56,784 nucleotides of DNA from BNWE01 sp964369545 (GTDB lineage: Bacteria > Pseudomonadota > Alphaproteobacteria > UBA3830), in the NCBI GenBank assembly GCA_964369545.1, contig CAYJFA010000008.1, positions 1 to 56,784 of the forward strand, read 5' to 3'. Positions 1 to 12,080 of this stretch are shown here, piece by piece. The position numbers and the translations under genes were made by a program. Numbering within the stretch: position 1 is the first letter of the stretch; each line of letters begins with the position of its first letter. A model generated the notes under the pieces. It was not told the DNA's origin. It made no database searches and saw only the letters and a program-made list of their open reading frames with translations.

Positions 1-2510
1 CCAAAAATTCTATGTTTCCGTCTGCTAGATACCTTCCTAAATCTCCAGTTCTATATAATCTATCTCCATTTCCAAATGGATTCGCCATAAATTTCTCAGC
101 AGTAAGATCTGGTCTATTCAAATATCCTCTAGCTAATCCAATCCCTCCTATACATATCTCTCCACTCACTCCCAGCGGAACTAGATTCTGATTATCGTCC
201 AATATATACATTTGTATATTTGATATAGGATGCCCTATCGGCACTAACGACGCATCAAATTTTTCGCCAAAACCGGAATAGTGCGTTACGTCAATAGATG
301 CCTCTGTAGGACCATACAAATTATTTATTCTTTGATCGCAATTATTAAAAAGATCAGCGCTCAATGCTTCTCCACTAGTTATTAAATGTTTGATTTTCTC
401 TAACGACCCTATTGAATTTACATAATTTCTCAGCATTGAAGGGACAAAATGTATTGTTGTAACATCGTATTTGTAGATAGCTTCGTTAATCATAGATGGA
501 TCTTTATGAGCCTCAGGTTCAAGAATTATTAACTCAGCTCCATACGAAATTGCCCAAAAAAATTCCCAACCAGCAACATCAAATGACACAGCTGTTTTTT
601 GTAAAATCTTATCTTCTTTACTTAATTTATACTCATTTTGCATCCATGTTATACGATTAACAAAACCATCATGATTTATCTGCACGCCTTTTGGTTTACC
701 TGTGGATCCAGAGGTATATATTACATACGCTAAATTTTGTGGAGATGTTATCTTTACTAAATTCTCTGTCGATTCTTTCGATATTTCTTCATTTTCGAAA
801 TATTCTTTTGTAATAACAAGTTTAGCTCCACTATCTACCATCATATATTTCAGACGATCTTCCGGATATGTCGGATCTAATGGTACATACGCTCCTCCTG
901 ATTTTAAGATTCCCATTATTCCAATAATCATCTCCAATGATCGATCAATGCATATCGCAACCAAAGTATCTGCGGTAACTCCGTGCTTCCTCAGATAATT
1001 CGCCAATTGATTAGATCTTTCGTTCAATTCGCGATATGTAAGATGCTTATCCTCATACACAACAGCAACTGCGTCAGGATTCTTCTCTACCTGTTCTTCA
1101 AATAATTCGTGGATGCATTTATCTTTTGGATAATCTGCTGCCGTATTATTCCAATCTACTAATAATTGTTGTTTCTCTTCTGAAGTAAGTATGATTAATC
1201 GATCTATAATCGTATTTGGATTAACAGATATTTCTTTCAACAACTCTTTTAAGTGATTTGACATCCTTTCTATGGTTTCTCTTTTAAATAATTCTTTCGA
1301 ATATCCTATTGATACATAAAAATGCCCTTCTTCCTCAAATGCATCAAACTCTAGATCAAACTTGGATATCGCATAATTAAATAATATTTCTCTTTCTTCT
1401 AAATTTTTAAAACTCTTTCTTTCGATGCCTTCTTTACCAACAGTAATCATTACCTGAAACAAAGGATTTACATTCAATTGCCTTTCAACGTTCAATTTAT
1501 CCACTAAATACTCGAACGGTATGTCTTGATTTTCGTATCCATCAGTTACAGATTTTTTTACTTCATTTAAAACATCTATAAGTGTCATATCTTTATCAAA
1601 ATGCGTTTTTATAGCCAGCGTATTTACGAAAAATCCGACAAGTCCTTCCGTTTCTCTGTAATGTCTATTTGCTATCGGAGTTCCTATTACGATATCATTC
1701 TGATGTGTATATCTGTGAAGCAAGCAATTTACTACGGCAAACATCACTATAAATACTGTCGTATTCGTTTCTTTTGCTAATTTTAAAACTTCATCATATA
1801 CAGTCATTTTTAATTCAAAGCCTATGCGTCCTCCTGCGTATGTCATTTCTGTCGGACGTTGATAATCAAACGGTAAATCCAAACGAACAGGAGCGTTTCG
1901 CAGATAATTTTTCCAATAATTCAGTTGATTCTCTAGCATGTCATCCTTTAACCAACTCCTCTGCCATAACGCATAATCTGCATAGGTTATCGGCAACTTT
2001 GGAAGAACAACATTTTGATCATTGTACAATTCCCTTAATTCATCCATGAATATTGATGTTGACCAGCCATCAGAAATGATGTGATGCATCGTTATCAACA
2101 ACACATGATCTTCGCTTCCTATTCTCAATAATCTAACTCTAAGCAAGCGATCATTTGTTAAATTGAACGGATATTCAGCTTCCTCTTTTGCGATTTTTTC
2201 TATGCTTTTATCCTTTTCTGAAATATTTTCTATGATTAACTTGAACTTCCATTTTGGAGATATTCTTTGCTGTCCTTCTCCTTCAGTAGTTTCGAAAAAG
2301 TTCGTTCTAAATGATTCGTGTCTTTCAATTAATCTATTTATGGCTCTTTCTAATGATGCATAATCAAGACCTCCAACTAATCTCATAGAGCATGGAATAT
2401 TGTATATCGCTTTTTCTGGCAATAATTTATCTATTACCCACAACCTCTGTTGTGCAAACGATAAAGGTATAAATTCAGATTTTTCTTGTGTAACTAGTGG
2501 CGGTATTTTT
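1..2510 (-). other. NRPS module 10: C-A (partial), serine
   Basis: Translation of 710-170 gives SFDVAGWEFFW, TIHFVPSML, ITSGEALS and NLYGPTEASIDV, hence code DVWHISLIDK against serine DVWHLSLIDK. The window ends in the A domain, before its carrier domain. Confidence 0.8.
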
Positions 2511-5500
2511 TCAGCTAATCTGCTTTCTTTTACATCTACAACTAAATTTGAGATAGTTGGACACTCAAACAATTTTTTTAATGGTACGCTTATATTTAAT
2601 TTCGCTCTTATTTTCGAAATTATTCTCATTGCCAGAAGTGAATGCCCACCAATTTTGAAAAAATTATCGTTGATACCGACTTTTTCTAAATGAAGTACGT
2701 CTTCCCATATCTCACACAATTTTTTCTCGATTTCAGTCCTCGGAGATACATATTTGTCGACGTGTAATCTTTTTCCCGTATCTAATGTAAGCAACAATTT
2801 CATATCTGTTTTGCCGTTTGGAGTCAGAGGGATTTTTTGCAATAGCACAAAATAACTCGGGATCATATGCTCAGGCAATGTTTGAGAAATTTGATTTCTC
2901 ACGTTATCCACTATTGCTGCTGCATTGTTTCCGGTATATGAATAAATCTCTTCTTTCGTTTGCGTTTCAAATTTATATGATTTTTCTAACTTATTTACAG
3001 ACTTAGGAACAACATATGCTATCAATTGTTTGTTCCTTTTTATATCCTCTCTCACCAACACAACTGATGTTCTAATATCTTCACAAGTATTAATTGCGGA
3101 CTCTATTTCTCTAAGTTCTATCCTAAATCCTCTAATCTTTACTTGATTATCGATTCTTCCCAAAAACTCTATATTTCCATCTAATAGATATTTTCCTAGA
3201 TCTCCAGTTCTGTATAATCTGCCTCCATTTCCAAACGGATTCGCTATGAATTTCTCTGCTGTAAGATCTGGTCTGTTTAAATATCCTCTAGCTAAACCAA
3301 TCCCTCCTATATATATTTCCCCGGATACTCCTACTGAGACCGGATGTTGCTCAGAATCCAGTATGTAAATTTGCGTATTCGATATCGGACGTCCTATTAA
3401 CATTGAGTTCGAATCATGATAATCACATTTAAGTACGGATGAATCTACACTTACTTCTGTAGGGCCATATAAATTAAATATTTCGACACATGATTTATTA
3501 AATTTAGTTAACACACTACTATCAAAAGAACTCCCACCAAAGGCGGCTATTTTCAAATCAGATCCAAATATATTTTTTTCGTAAGAATTAGATAACGCAT
3601 TAAACACTTCAGGTATAATATTCAAATGTGTTATGCATTGATGTTTTAGTGAGTTGATAAAGAGGAACGAATTTATTTCTTTTAATAAAACAACTCGAGC
3701 TCCTCCCGAAAGTCCAAGTAGAAACTCCTCAAGCGACATATCAAAGCTATACGAACTTTGAAACAACACAACATCGTTTGTTGTAATTTTATATAACGAC
3801 AACAAATACAAGATTCTATCAAAAATTCCTGCATGTTCTATTGGTACGCCTTTTGGTTTACCAGTGGACCCAGAGGTATATATTACATACGCTAAATTTT
3901 GTGGAGATGTTATCTTTACTAAATTCTCTGTCGATTCTTTTCTTATTTCTTTCACTATTTCTTCATTTTCGAAATATTCTTTTGTGATAACAAGCTTAGC
4001 TCCGCTATCTACCAGCGTATAATTCAGACGATCTTCCGGATATGTCGGATCTAATGGTACATACGCTCCTCCAGATTTGAGGATTCCCATTATTCCGATG
4101 ATCATTTCCAAAGAGCGATTAACACATATCGCAACTAAAGTATCTGCAATAACTCCGCCTTTCCTGAGATAATTTGCCAATTGATTCGATCTTGCATTAA
4201 ACTCTGAATATGTTAAATATTTATCCTCAAAAACAACTGCTATAGCATCTGGACTCTTCTCTGCCTGCTCTTCAAATAACTCGTGGATACATTTATCTTT
4301 TGGATATTCTGATGCCGTGTCATTCCAATCTACTAATAATTGTTGTTTCTCTTCTAAAGTAAGTACATCTGCTCGATCTATAATAACACCTGGATTAACA
4401 GATATTTCTTTAAATAAATTTTGCAAATGTGATGACATTCTCTCGATCGTTTCTCTTTTGAATAATTCTTTCGAATATCCTATCGATATATAAAGGCGTC
4501 CTTCCTCTTCCAATGCATCTATTTCCAGATCAAATTTAGATATCGCATAGTCGCTTGATATTCCTTTTTCTTCAATTCCCACAAACTTGCGTCTAGCTCC
4601 GACTGACTTACCAGCACTCATCATTACCTGAAACAGCGGATTTACATTTAATCGTCTTTCAACATTTAATTTATCTACTAAATACTCAAACGAAATATTT
4701 TGATGCTCATATCCAGACAGCACACTTTTCTTTACTTGTTCTAATACAGCATCAAATGTCATACCTTTATCAAAATGCGTTTTTAGAGCTAATGTATTTA
4801 CAAAAAATCCTATTAATCCTTCTGTTTCTCTGTAGTGTCTATTTGCTATTGGAGTTCCGATTACAATGTCATCTTGATGTGTGTATTTATGTAATAAACA
4901 ATTTACCGCGGCAAATATCAGCATAAATACTGTTGTATTTGTTTCTTCTGCTAATTTTAAAATTCCATGATATGTTTCTTTTTCTAGTTCAAAATCTACT
5001 CTGCCTCCGGCATATGTCATTTCTGTCGGACGTTGATAATCGTATGGTAAATCTATTTGCTTCGGTATTCCTTGCAGATGCTCTTTCCAATAATTAAGTT
5101 GATTTTCCAGTACATCATCTTTTAGCCAACTTCTCTGCCATATGGCATAATCTGTGTAGGTTATAGGTAATTTTGGAAGAATGATGTTTTGGTTATTGTA
5201 CAATTTCCTTAATTCATCCAAAAATATCGGCATTGACCAGCCATCGGAAATAATGTGATGCATTGTTATTAACAACACATGATCTTCATTTCCTATTTTC
5301 AATAATCGAACTCGTAATAAACGATCATATGTTAAATGAAACGGGGATTCAGCTTCCTCCTTTGCTGTTTTATCTATATCTTTTTCTGAGATATTTTCTA
5401 CGATTAATTTGAATTTCCATTCTGGAGATATTACTTGATAGCCTTCCCCTTCCTCCGTTTCAAAGAAGTTTGTTCTAAATGATTCGTGCCTTTCGATTAA

Positions 5501-8500
5501 TCTATTTATTGCTCCTTCTAATGCCTCATAATCAAGACCTCCAACAAACCTCAGAGAAAATGGAATGTTGTATAACGCTTTCTCAGATAATAACTTATCT
5601 ATTACCCACAACCTTTGTTGTGCAAACGATAATGGAATGTTTTTTGATCTCTCCTGCGCAACCAATGGAGGTATCTTTTCATTGATTCCATATTTTTTTA
5701 TATCTTCAGCAAGTTTAGAAATAGTCGAGTATTCAAATAAAGATTTGATAGGAATATCTACCTTAAATACAGATTTAATCTTTGAAATTATCCTAATTGC
5801 CAGTATTGAGTCGCCACCTATTTTGAAGAAATTATCGTTGATACCAACTTTATTTAGATGAAGTATATCCTGCCATATCTCACACAACTTCTTCTCTACC
5901 TCAGTCCTCGGAGCTACGTATTCATGTAGGCTTAATCTCTTTTCAGTATCTAGCGTAAGCAGTAATTTGCTGTCTGTCTTTCCATTTGGAGTTAATGGGA
6001 TTTTATCCAATACAATGAAATAACTCGGGATCATATACTCTGGAATAGTTTTCGATATGCTGTTTCTAATACTCTCAACTAGTGATGCAACACGTTCTCC
6101 AGTAAATACGGATATCGAATCTTTCGTCTGTGTTTCAAATCTATACGATTCTTCCAGATTACCGAAAGACTTAAGGCCAACGTATGCAATTAGGTGTTTA
6201 TTTCCATCTGAATCTTCTCTTGCCAGTACAACTGATGTTTTCACATCCTCAGATTCATTGATTGCAGATTCGATTTCTCCGAGTTCTATTCTAAATCCTC
6301 GGATCTTTACTTGATTATCAATTCTTCCCAAAAATTCTATGTTTCCGTCTGCTAGATATCTCCCGAGATCTCCCGTTCTGTATAATCTCTCTCCATTTCC
6401 AAACGGATTCGCCATAAATTTCTCCGCTGTAAGATCTGGTCTGTTTAAATATCCTCGAGCTAACCCAACTCCTCCTATATATATTTCTCCGGACGCTCCT
6501 CGTGAAACTGGATTCTGGTTATCATCCAATATATAAATTTGTACGTTCGATATCGGACGGCCTATAGGCACCGTCTCTCCAATACTATTTCTGAGTTCTT
6601 CAATAAAATATGCTGCATCTAAGGTTACCTCAGTTGGGCCGTACCCATTTTGAGCACACAACCCAGTTTTATTTCGCACTTTATGATATGTATCAAATGG
6701 TAATAATTCTCCTCCAGAAACTATCAATCTCATGGATTGCAAACCTTCAAATCCGCTATTTTCGTTGAATGCCTTTAATAATGATGGAACAAAATTTGAT
6801 ATCGTAATCAAATGCTTTCTCATGATTTTTGATATCTCCGCAGGATCTTTTTGGGATTCGCTGGGCAATAGCACTTCCATCGACTGCTTCAGCAGCGGCC
6901 AAAATATTTCCCAACCTGCTAAGTCAAAAGATAAAACTGTTCTCTGTAAAATCTTATCCGTCTTTTGTAGTTCGTATTGTTTCTCCATCCACCAAAGTCT
7001 GTTAATCAAGTTTTGATGGCTGATCTGCACACCTTTTGGTTTACCAGTGGATCCAGAGGTATATATTACATACGCTAAATTTTGTGGAGATGTTATCTTT
7101 ACTAAATTATCTGTCGATTCTTTCGATATTTCTTCATTTTCAAAATATTCTTTTGTGATAACAAGTTTAGCTCCACTATCTACCATCATATATTTCAGAC
7201 GGTCTTCCGGATATGTCGGATCTAGAGGAACATAAGCTCCTCCAGATTTGAGGATTCCCATTATTCCAATAATCATCTCTAACGATCTATCAACGCATAT
7301 CGCAACCAAAGCATCTGCAATAACCCCATTTTTCCTCAGATAGTTTGCCAATTGATTCGATCTTTCGTTCAATTCGCGATACGTTAAATGTTTATCATCA
7401 TACACAATTGCTGTAGCGTCAGGACTTCTTTCTGCCTGTGCCTCAAACAATTCGTGAACACATTTATCTTTTGGATATTCTGATGCTGTGTCATTCCAAT
7501 CTACAAGTAATTGCTGTTTCTCTTCTTCTGTTAATATCTCCAATCTATTTATTTCTTTCAGAGGAGTTGCAATTACTTTCTTCAATACTTCAATTAAATG
7601 ATTAGACATCCTCTCTATTGTTTCTTGATTGAAATGTTCGGTTTGATAACTATATTTCAACATCAACTTATTTTTCATCACATAAGCAGATATTGATAGT
7701 GGATATTCTGTCTTCTCTATCGCTTTTGCTTCGATTATCTCTATGTCATTACTATCATATAGTGACTCATCTACAGGATAATTTTCATATATAAACAATA
7801 TGTTAAATAAATCTTTTCCATACCCTGACCACTTTAATAAATCTGCCAAAGACATGTAACAGCATTCGTTTAATTCTTGGATTTCTTTTTGTAAGGATAT
7901 TAAATAATCTATCGCTACTTTATCATCACCATTCATTCTCACTGGCAATGTATTAATAAACAATCCGATCATATTTTCTATACCTGAAAGGTTTATGCCT
8001 CTTCCAGATGTTGTCATACCTATTACAATTTCTTTTTGATTTAAATATTTACTGAATACCGTTCCCAATGCCCCAATTAAGAGAGTATTTATTGTTAAAT
8101 TGTTATTAGCACAAAACTCTTGTAATTTTATTGTTTCAACTTCTTCTAATTCACAAACTTGCTCTCTGTAATCTGCGTTATCAATTTCAACTATACCTTT
8201 GAATGATAACTGTGTTGGGCTTTCTATATTGCGCAAATATCCTTTCCAAAATTCCTCTGCCTTTTTTTCATCTTGCCTCTTAATCCATCCTATATAATCT
8301 TTATATGGACGCCTACTTTTTAACTTACGTACGTCTTTCAGGAGTAATTGACCATATACTTGGAATACCTCTCCTAGGACTATTGCGCCACTCCATCCAT
8401 CCAATATTATGTGATGTGAGCTCCATATCATAACATGCTCAGTATCCCTAATTTGAATTAATGCTACCCTCATCAATGGAGCTTTCGTTAAATCAAATCC

Positions 8501-8830
8501 TTTTTTCCTTTCTGATTTTACAAATTCTTCTAATTTTTCTTCCTGGTTTTCAATATTTCTCAAATCTTGAATTTCAAATGTAATTTCTATATGGTCCAAA
8601 ACATAAGATATTGGTTCCTCTAGATTTTTCCAAAGAATTCCTGTTTTCAATATATCATATCTATTTGCTACAACATTCCATGCTTCTTTTAAGAGATTCG
8701 GTTTCACATTTTTCAAATGCTCTACGCTTTGTACAAAATATGCATCCGAATCCTTTTCATACAAGGATTGAAACAAAAACCCTGACTGAAGTGGAGATAA
8801 TGGATAGGCATCTAGTATATTGTTTTTCAT
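1..8830 (-). CDS. NRPS-C: peptide synthetase, modules 8-10 visible, 3' end outside window
   Basis: Third and last visible synthetase of the operon. It is open from the ATG at 8830 to the left edge (at least 2943 residues), so its end is not seen. Domains by residue: C8 with HHIILDGWS near 143, A8 with SGSTGKPKG near 595, PCP8 GGDSI near 1006, C9 HHIISDGWS near 1192, A9 near 1655, PCP9 GGHSL near 2060, C10 near 2250, A10 near 2708. Eye-read ten-residue codes are A8 DLWNVGGLDK (unassigned, same as A5 but for one position), A9 DMENAGLVDK (ornithine type) and A10 DVWHISLIDK (serine, 9 of 10). The start lies 3 bases after the stop of NRPS-B, so the two are probably translationally coupled. It opens with the PLQSGFLF type of C domain seen also at the start of NRPS-B. 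No thioesterase is reached. Known: the NRPS module logic. Inferred: the substrates. Confidence 0.95.
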   Translation of the reverse strand, partial: MKNNILDAYPLSPLQSGFLFQSLYEKDSDAYFVQSVEHLKNVKPNLLKEAWNVVANRYDILKTGILWKNLEEPISYVLDHIEITFEIQDLRNIENQEEKLEEFVKSERKKGFDLTKAPLMRVALIQIRDTEHVMIWSSHHIILDGWSGAIVLGEVFQVYGQLLLKDVRKLKSRRPYKDYIGWIKRQDEKKAEEFWKGYLRNIESPTQLSFKGIVEIDNADYREQVCELEEVETIKLQEFCANNNLTINTLLIGALGTVFSKYLNQKEIVIGMTTSGRGINLSGIENMIGLFINTLPVRMNGDDKVAIDYLISLQKEIQELNECCYMSLADLLKWSGYGKDLFNILFIYENYPVDESLYDSNDIEIIEAKAIEKTEYPLSISAYVMKNKLMLKYSYQTEHFNQETIERMSNHLIEVLKKVIATPLKEINRLEILTEEEKQQLLVDWNDTASEYPKDKCVHELFEAQAERSPDATAIVYDDKHLTYRELNERSNQLANYLRKNGVIADALVAICVDRSLEMIIGIMGILKSGGAYVPLDPTYPEDRLKYMMVDSGAKLVITKEYFENEEISKESTDNLVKITSPQNLAYVIYTSGSTGKPKGVQISHQNLINRLWWMEKQYELQKTDKILQRTVLSFDLAGWEIFWPLLKQSMEVLLPSESQKDPAEISKIMRKHLITISNFVPSLLKAFNENSGFEGLQSMRLIVSGGELLPFDTYHKVRNKTGLCAQNGYGPTEVTLDAAYFIEELRNSIGETVPIGRPISNVQIYILDDNQNPVSRGASGEIYIGGVGLARGYLNRPDLTAEKFMANPFGNGERLYRTGDLGRYLADGNIEFLGRIDNQVKIRGFRIELGEIESAINESEDVKTSVVLAREDSDGNKHLIAYVGLKSFGNLEESYRFETQTKDSISVFTGERVASLVESIRNSISKTIPEYMIPSYFIVLDKIPLTPNGKTDSKLLLTLDTEKRLSLHEYVAPRTEVEKKLCEIWQDILHLNKVGINDNFFKIGGDSILAIRIISKIKSVFKVDIPIKSLFEYSTISKLAEDIKKYGINEKIPPLVAQERSKNIPLSFAQQRLWVIDKLLSEKALYNIPFSLRFVGGLDYEALEGAINRLIERHESFRTNFFETEEGEGYQVISPEWKFKLIVENISEKDIDKTAKEEAESPFHLTYDRLLRVRLLKIGNEDHVLLITMHHIISDGWSMPIFLDELRKLYNNQNIILPKLPITYTDYAIWQRSWLKDDVLENQLNYWKEHLQGIPKQIDLPYDYQRPTEMTYAGGRVDFELEKETYHGILKLAEETNTTVFMLIFAAVNCLLHKYTHQDDIVIGTPIANRHYRETEGLIGFFVNTLALKTHFDKGMTFDAVLEQVKKSVLSGYEHQNISFEYLVDKLNVERRLNVNPLFQVMMSAGKSVGARRKFVGIEEKGISSDYAISKFDLEIDALEEEGRLYISIGYSKELFKRETIERMSSHLQNLFKEISVNPGVIIDRADVLTLEEKQQLLVDWNDTASEYPKDKCIHELFEEQAEKSPDAIAVVFEDKYLTYSEFNARSNQLANYLRKGGVIADTLVAICVNRSLEMIIGIMGILKSGGAYVPLDPTYPEDRLNYTLVDSGAKLVITKEYFENEEIVKEIRKESTENLVKITSPQNLAYVIYTSGSTGKPKGVPIEHAGIFDRILYLLSLYKITTNDVVLFQSSYSFDMSLEEFLLGLSGGARVVLLKEINSFLFINSLKHQCITHLNIIPEVFNALSNSYEKNIFGSDLKIAAFGGSSFDSSVLTKFNKSCVEIFNLYGPTEVSVDSSVLKCDYHDSNSMLIGRPISNTQIYILDSEQHPVSVGVSGEIYIGGIGLARGYLNRPDLTAEKFIANPFGNGGRLYRTGDLGKYLLDGNIEFLGRIDNQVKIRGFRIELREIESAINTCEDIRTSVVLVREDIKRNKQLIAYVVPKSVNKLEKSYKFETQTKEEIYSYTGNNAAAIVDNVRNQISQTLPEHMIPSYFVLLQKIPLTPNGKTDMKLLLTLDTGKRLHVDKYVSPRTEIEKKLCEIWEDVLHLEKVGINDNFFKIGGHSLLAMRIISKIRAKLNISVPLKKLFECPTISNLVVDVKESRLAEKIPPLVTQEKSEFIPLSFAQQRLWVIDKLLPEKAIYNIPCSMRLVGGLDYASLERAINRLIERHESFRTNFFETTEGEGQQRISPKWKFKLIIENISEKDKSIEKIAKEEAEYPFNLTNDRLLRVRLLRIGSEDHVLLITMHHIISDGWSTSIFMDELRELYNDQNVVLPKLPITYADYALWQRSWLKDDMLENQLNYWKNYLRNAPVRLDLPFDYQRPTEMTYAGGRIGFELKMTVYDEVLKLAKETNTTVFIVMFAVVNCLLHRYTHQNDIVIGTPIANRHYRETEGLVGFFVNTLAIKTHFDKDMTLIDVLNEVKKSVTDGYENQDIPFEYLVDKLNVERQLNVNPLFQVMITVGKEGIERKSFKNLEEREILFNYAISKFDLEFDAFEEEGHFYVSIGYSKELFKRETIERMSNHLKELLKEISVNPNTIIDRLIILTSEEKQQLLVDWNNTAADYPKDKCIHELFEEQVEKNPDAVAVVYEDKHLTYRELNERSNQLANYLRKHGVTADTLVAICIDRSLEMIIGIMGILKSGGAYVPLDPTYPEDRLKYMMVDSGAKLVITKEYFENEEISKESTENLVKITSPQNLAYVIYTSGSTGKPKGVQINHDGFVNRITWMQNEYKLSKEDKILQKTAVSFDVAGWEFFWAISYGAELIILEPEAHKDPSMINEAIYKYDVTTIHFVPSMLRNYVNSIGSLEKIKHLITSGEALSADLFNNCDQRINNLYGPTEASIDVTHYSGFGEKFDASLVPIGHPISNIQMYILDDNQNLVPLGVSGEICIGGIGLARGYLNRPDLTAEKFMANPFGNGDRLYRTGDLGRYLADGNIEFL
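2530..5680 (-). other. NRPS module 9: C-A-PCP, ornithine-like
   Basis: Translation of 3870-3340 gives SFDMSLEEFLLG, HLNIIPE, FGGSSF and FNLYGPTEVSVDS, hence code DMENAGLVDK, 7 of 10 with the ornithine/hydroxyornithine code DMENLGLINK. No ornithine hydroxylase is in the window. Confidence 0.65.
5690..8830 (-). other. NRPS module 8: C-A-PCP, same code as module 5
   Basis: The C domain is of the PLQSGFLF class. The A core (about 7050-6540) reads almost the same protein as the module 5 core, including FDLAGWEIFWPLLKQ and AQNGYGPTEVTLDA. Code is DLWNVGGLDK. PCP8 is GGDSILA but continues like the internal PCPs and is followed by a normal C domain. Confidence 0.6.
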
Positions 8831-8833
8831 TCA

Positions 8834-11800
8834 TTATTCCCCATTTAAAAGATCCTGTAATGTATCAGAAGTTATATTGGTAGATAAAAGCTCAAAGGCT
8901 TGAGGTATGTACTCAAATTCTTCCTCTTTTTGAAGGATAGTCACTTCCGATAACTTCGATATCGTCTGGCAATTAAACACATCCTTTACTGAGAACGTTA
9001 GTCCATTCTTCCTTGCTTTAGATATTAATTGTATTGCAAGTATCGAATCTCCTCCTATTTTGAAGAAATTGTCGTTGATGCCTACCATATCTAGGCGTAG
9101 TACATCCTGCCATATATTGCGCAGCCTTTCTTCTATTTCGTTTCTAGGAGCAATGTATTCATAAATCGATGCTCTTTTTCCTGTATCAAGTGTGAGAAGT
9201 AATTTGCTGTCAGTTTTTCCATTGGGAGTTAGCGGGATCTTTTCCAACATCACAAAAAAACTCGGAATCATATAGTCTGGAAGAGTTTTTGATATGCTGT
9301 TTCTAATAGCCTCCACTATTCCTGCAACATTCTCTCCTGTGTATACGCTTATTTTTTCTTTCGTCTGTGTCTCAAATCCATACGATTCTTCTAAATCATT
9401 TACAGACTTAGGAACAATGTATGTTACTAATTGCTTATTTCCATCTGAATCTTCCCTTGCTAATACAACTGATGTTTTCACATCCTCAGATTCATTGATT
9501 GTAGATTCTATCTCTCCGAGCTCTATCCTGAATCCTCTAATTTTTACTTGATTATCGATTCTTCCTAAAAATTCTATATTTCCATCTGATAGATATTTTC
9601 CGAGATCTCCTGTTTTATACAACCTTTCTCCATTTCCAAACGGATTCGCTATAAATTTCTCTGCTGTAAGATCTGGTCTACTCAAATATCCTCGAGCTAA
9701 CCCAACTCCTCCTATGTATATTTCTCCACTCACTCCTAGCGGAACTGGATTCTGTGCAGAATCCAATATATATATTTGCGTATTCGATATCGGACGGCCT
9801 ATGCTGTTTACAACTACATCTGCAGAATTTATTTTTAGCATTGTGGAACATATGCTTCCTTCTGTCGGACCATAAGCGTTTATGAAATTTTCTATATGCG
9901 AACATTTATCCAAGATATCTCTTGAAGAAGATTCTCCTGCAATTACTAATGTATCTAAATGCGAATTAACCTTTTCAAAAGTTTTCAATAGTCTTACGGG
10001 AATAGTCCCTATATCTACTAATTTCTTATTTAAGAATTTTTCTATTCCTTGTTTTGATTCAATCAATTCAATTGTTTTTCCGGAAATCAATGAAGTCATA
10101 ATTTCTGAAACAAAAGCATCAAAGGAAAAAGAAGCTATTTGTAAAGCGCTATTTCTTTCGATCAACATAAATTCTCTTATCTGTGAGAATATAGTATTTA
10201 CAACTCCTCTATGATTAATCTGGACGCCCTTAGGTTTACCGGTGGATCCAGATGTATATATTACGTACGCTAGATTTTGTGAAGACGTTATCCTTACTAA
10301 ATTATTTACCGATTCTTTTTGTATGCTTTCATTTGTATCTAGGCTAGTTATTTTTATTTCTTCATCAGTAAGATTCTGTATTTTTTCTTGTAAATGTTGT
10401 TGCGTTAATAATATCTTCGCACCAGTATCTTCCAGCATATATTTCAGACGATCTTCCGGATATGTCGGATCTAGTGGAACATACGCTCCACCAGATTTGA
10501 GGATTCCCATCATTCCAATAATCATCTCCAATGATCGATCAATGCATATCGCAACCAAAGTATCAGCAGCAACTCCACATTTCCTGAGATAATTTGCTAG
10601 TTGATTCGATCTTTCGTTCAATTCGCGATACGTTAAATGTTTATCATCATACACAACGGCAACTGCATCTGGACTCCTCTCTACCTGCTCTTCAAATGAC
10701 TCGTGGATACATTTATCTTTTGGATAATCCGATGTTGTGTCATTCCAATCCACCAATAACTGTTGTTTTTCTGTTGCCGTTAATATCTCTATTCTGTCTA
10801 CAGTTTTTTTCGGGTTTTCTACTATTTCTTCTAATAATTTCTCTAAGTGACTAGACATCCTATCTATCGTTTCACTTTTGAATAATTCTTTCGAATATCC
10901 TATCGATACATAAAAATGCCCTTCATCTTCCAATGCATCAAACTCTAAATCAAACTTGGATATTGCATAGTTACTTGATATTCCTTTTTCCTTTACATTT
11001 CTAAAGTTTTTCTTTTTTATTTCCCATTTATTAGTTGTTACCATGACCTGAAACAACGGATTTACGTTCAATCGTCTTTCAATGTTCAATTTATCCACTA
11101 AATACTCGAATGGTATGTCTTGATTTTCGTATCCATCAGTCACTGATTTCTTCACTTGCTCTAACACAGCCATAAATGTCATGTCTTTATCAAAATGCGT
11201 TCTTAGAGCTAATGTATTTACGAAAAATCCTATCAACCCTTCTGTTTCTTTATAGTGCCTATTCGCTATCGGAGTTCCTATTACGATATTCTCTTGATAA
11301 GTGTATTTATGTAATAAGCAATTTACTGCAGCAAACATCACCATGAACACTGTTGTACTTGTTTTCTCTGCTAATTTTAAAATCCCATCATATACAGTCT
11401 TTTTTAATTCAAAATCTATGCGTTCTCCGGCATATGTCATTTCTGTAGGACGTTTATAATCAAGCGGCAAATCCAAATGATCAGGCGAATTTTGCAGATG
11501 CTCTTTCCAATAATTAAGTTGATTTTCCAGTACATCATCCTTTAACCAACTCCTCTGCCATATGGCATAGTCTGTGTAGGTTATGGGTAATTTTGGAAGA
11601 ATGATGTTTTGGTTGTTGTACAGCTCCTTTAATTCATCAAGGAATATCGATGTTGACCAGCCGTCGGAAATAATGTGATGCATCGTTATCAATAACACAT
11701 GATCTTCATTTCCTATTTTCAATAATCTAATTCTAAGCAAGTGATCATCTGTTAAATGAAACGGGGATTCAGCTTCTTCTTTTGCTATTTTTTCTATATC

Positions 11801-12080
11801 TTTCTCTGAAGCTTCTTCTGCGATTAACTTAAACTTCCATTCTGGAGATATTACTTGATATCCTTTTCCTTCTGCTGTTTCGAAAAAGTTTGTTCTGAAC
11901 GATTCATGTCTTTCGATTAATTTATTTACGGCTTCTTCTAATGCCTTATAATCAAGATCTCCAACCAATCTGACCGAATATGAAATATTATATAATGCTT
12001 TCTCCGGTAATAGCTTATCTATTACCCACAATCTCTGTTGTGCAAACGATAATGAAATGTTTTTGGGCTTTTTCTGAGCG
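8834..12080 (-). other. NRPS module 7: C-A-PCP(GGDSI), tyrosine-like
   Basis: Code DASGVAAICK matches the tyrosine code DASTVAAVCK at 8 positions; other aromatic residues are possible. PCP7 is GGDSI and ends the protein. The A-domain C-terminal half holds the 438-bp block shared with module 4. Confidence 0.6.
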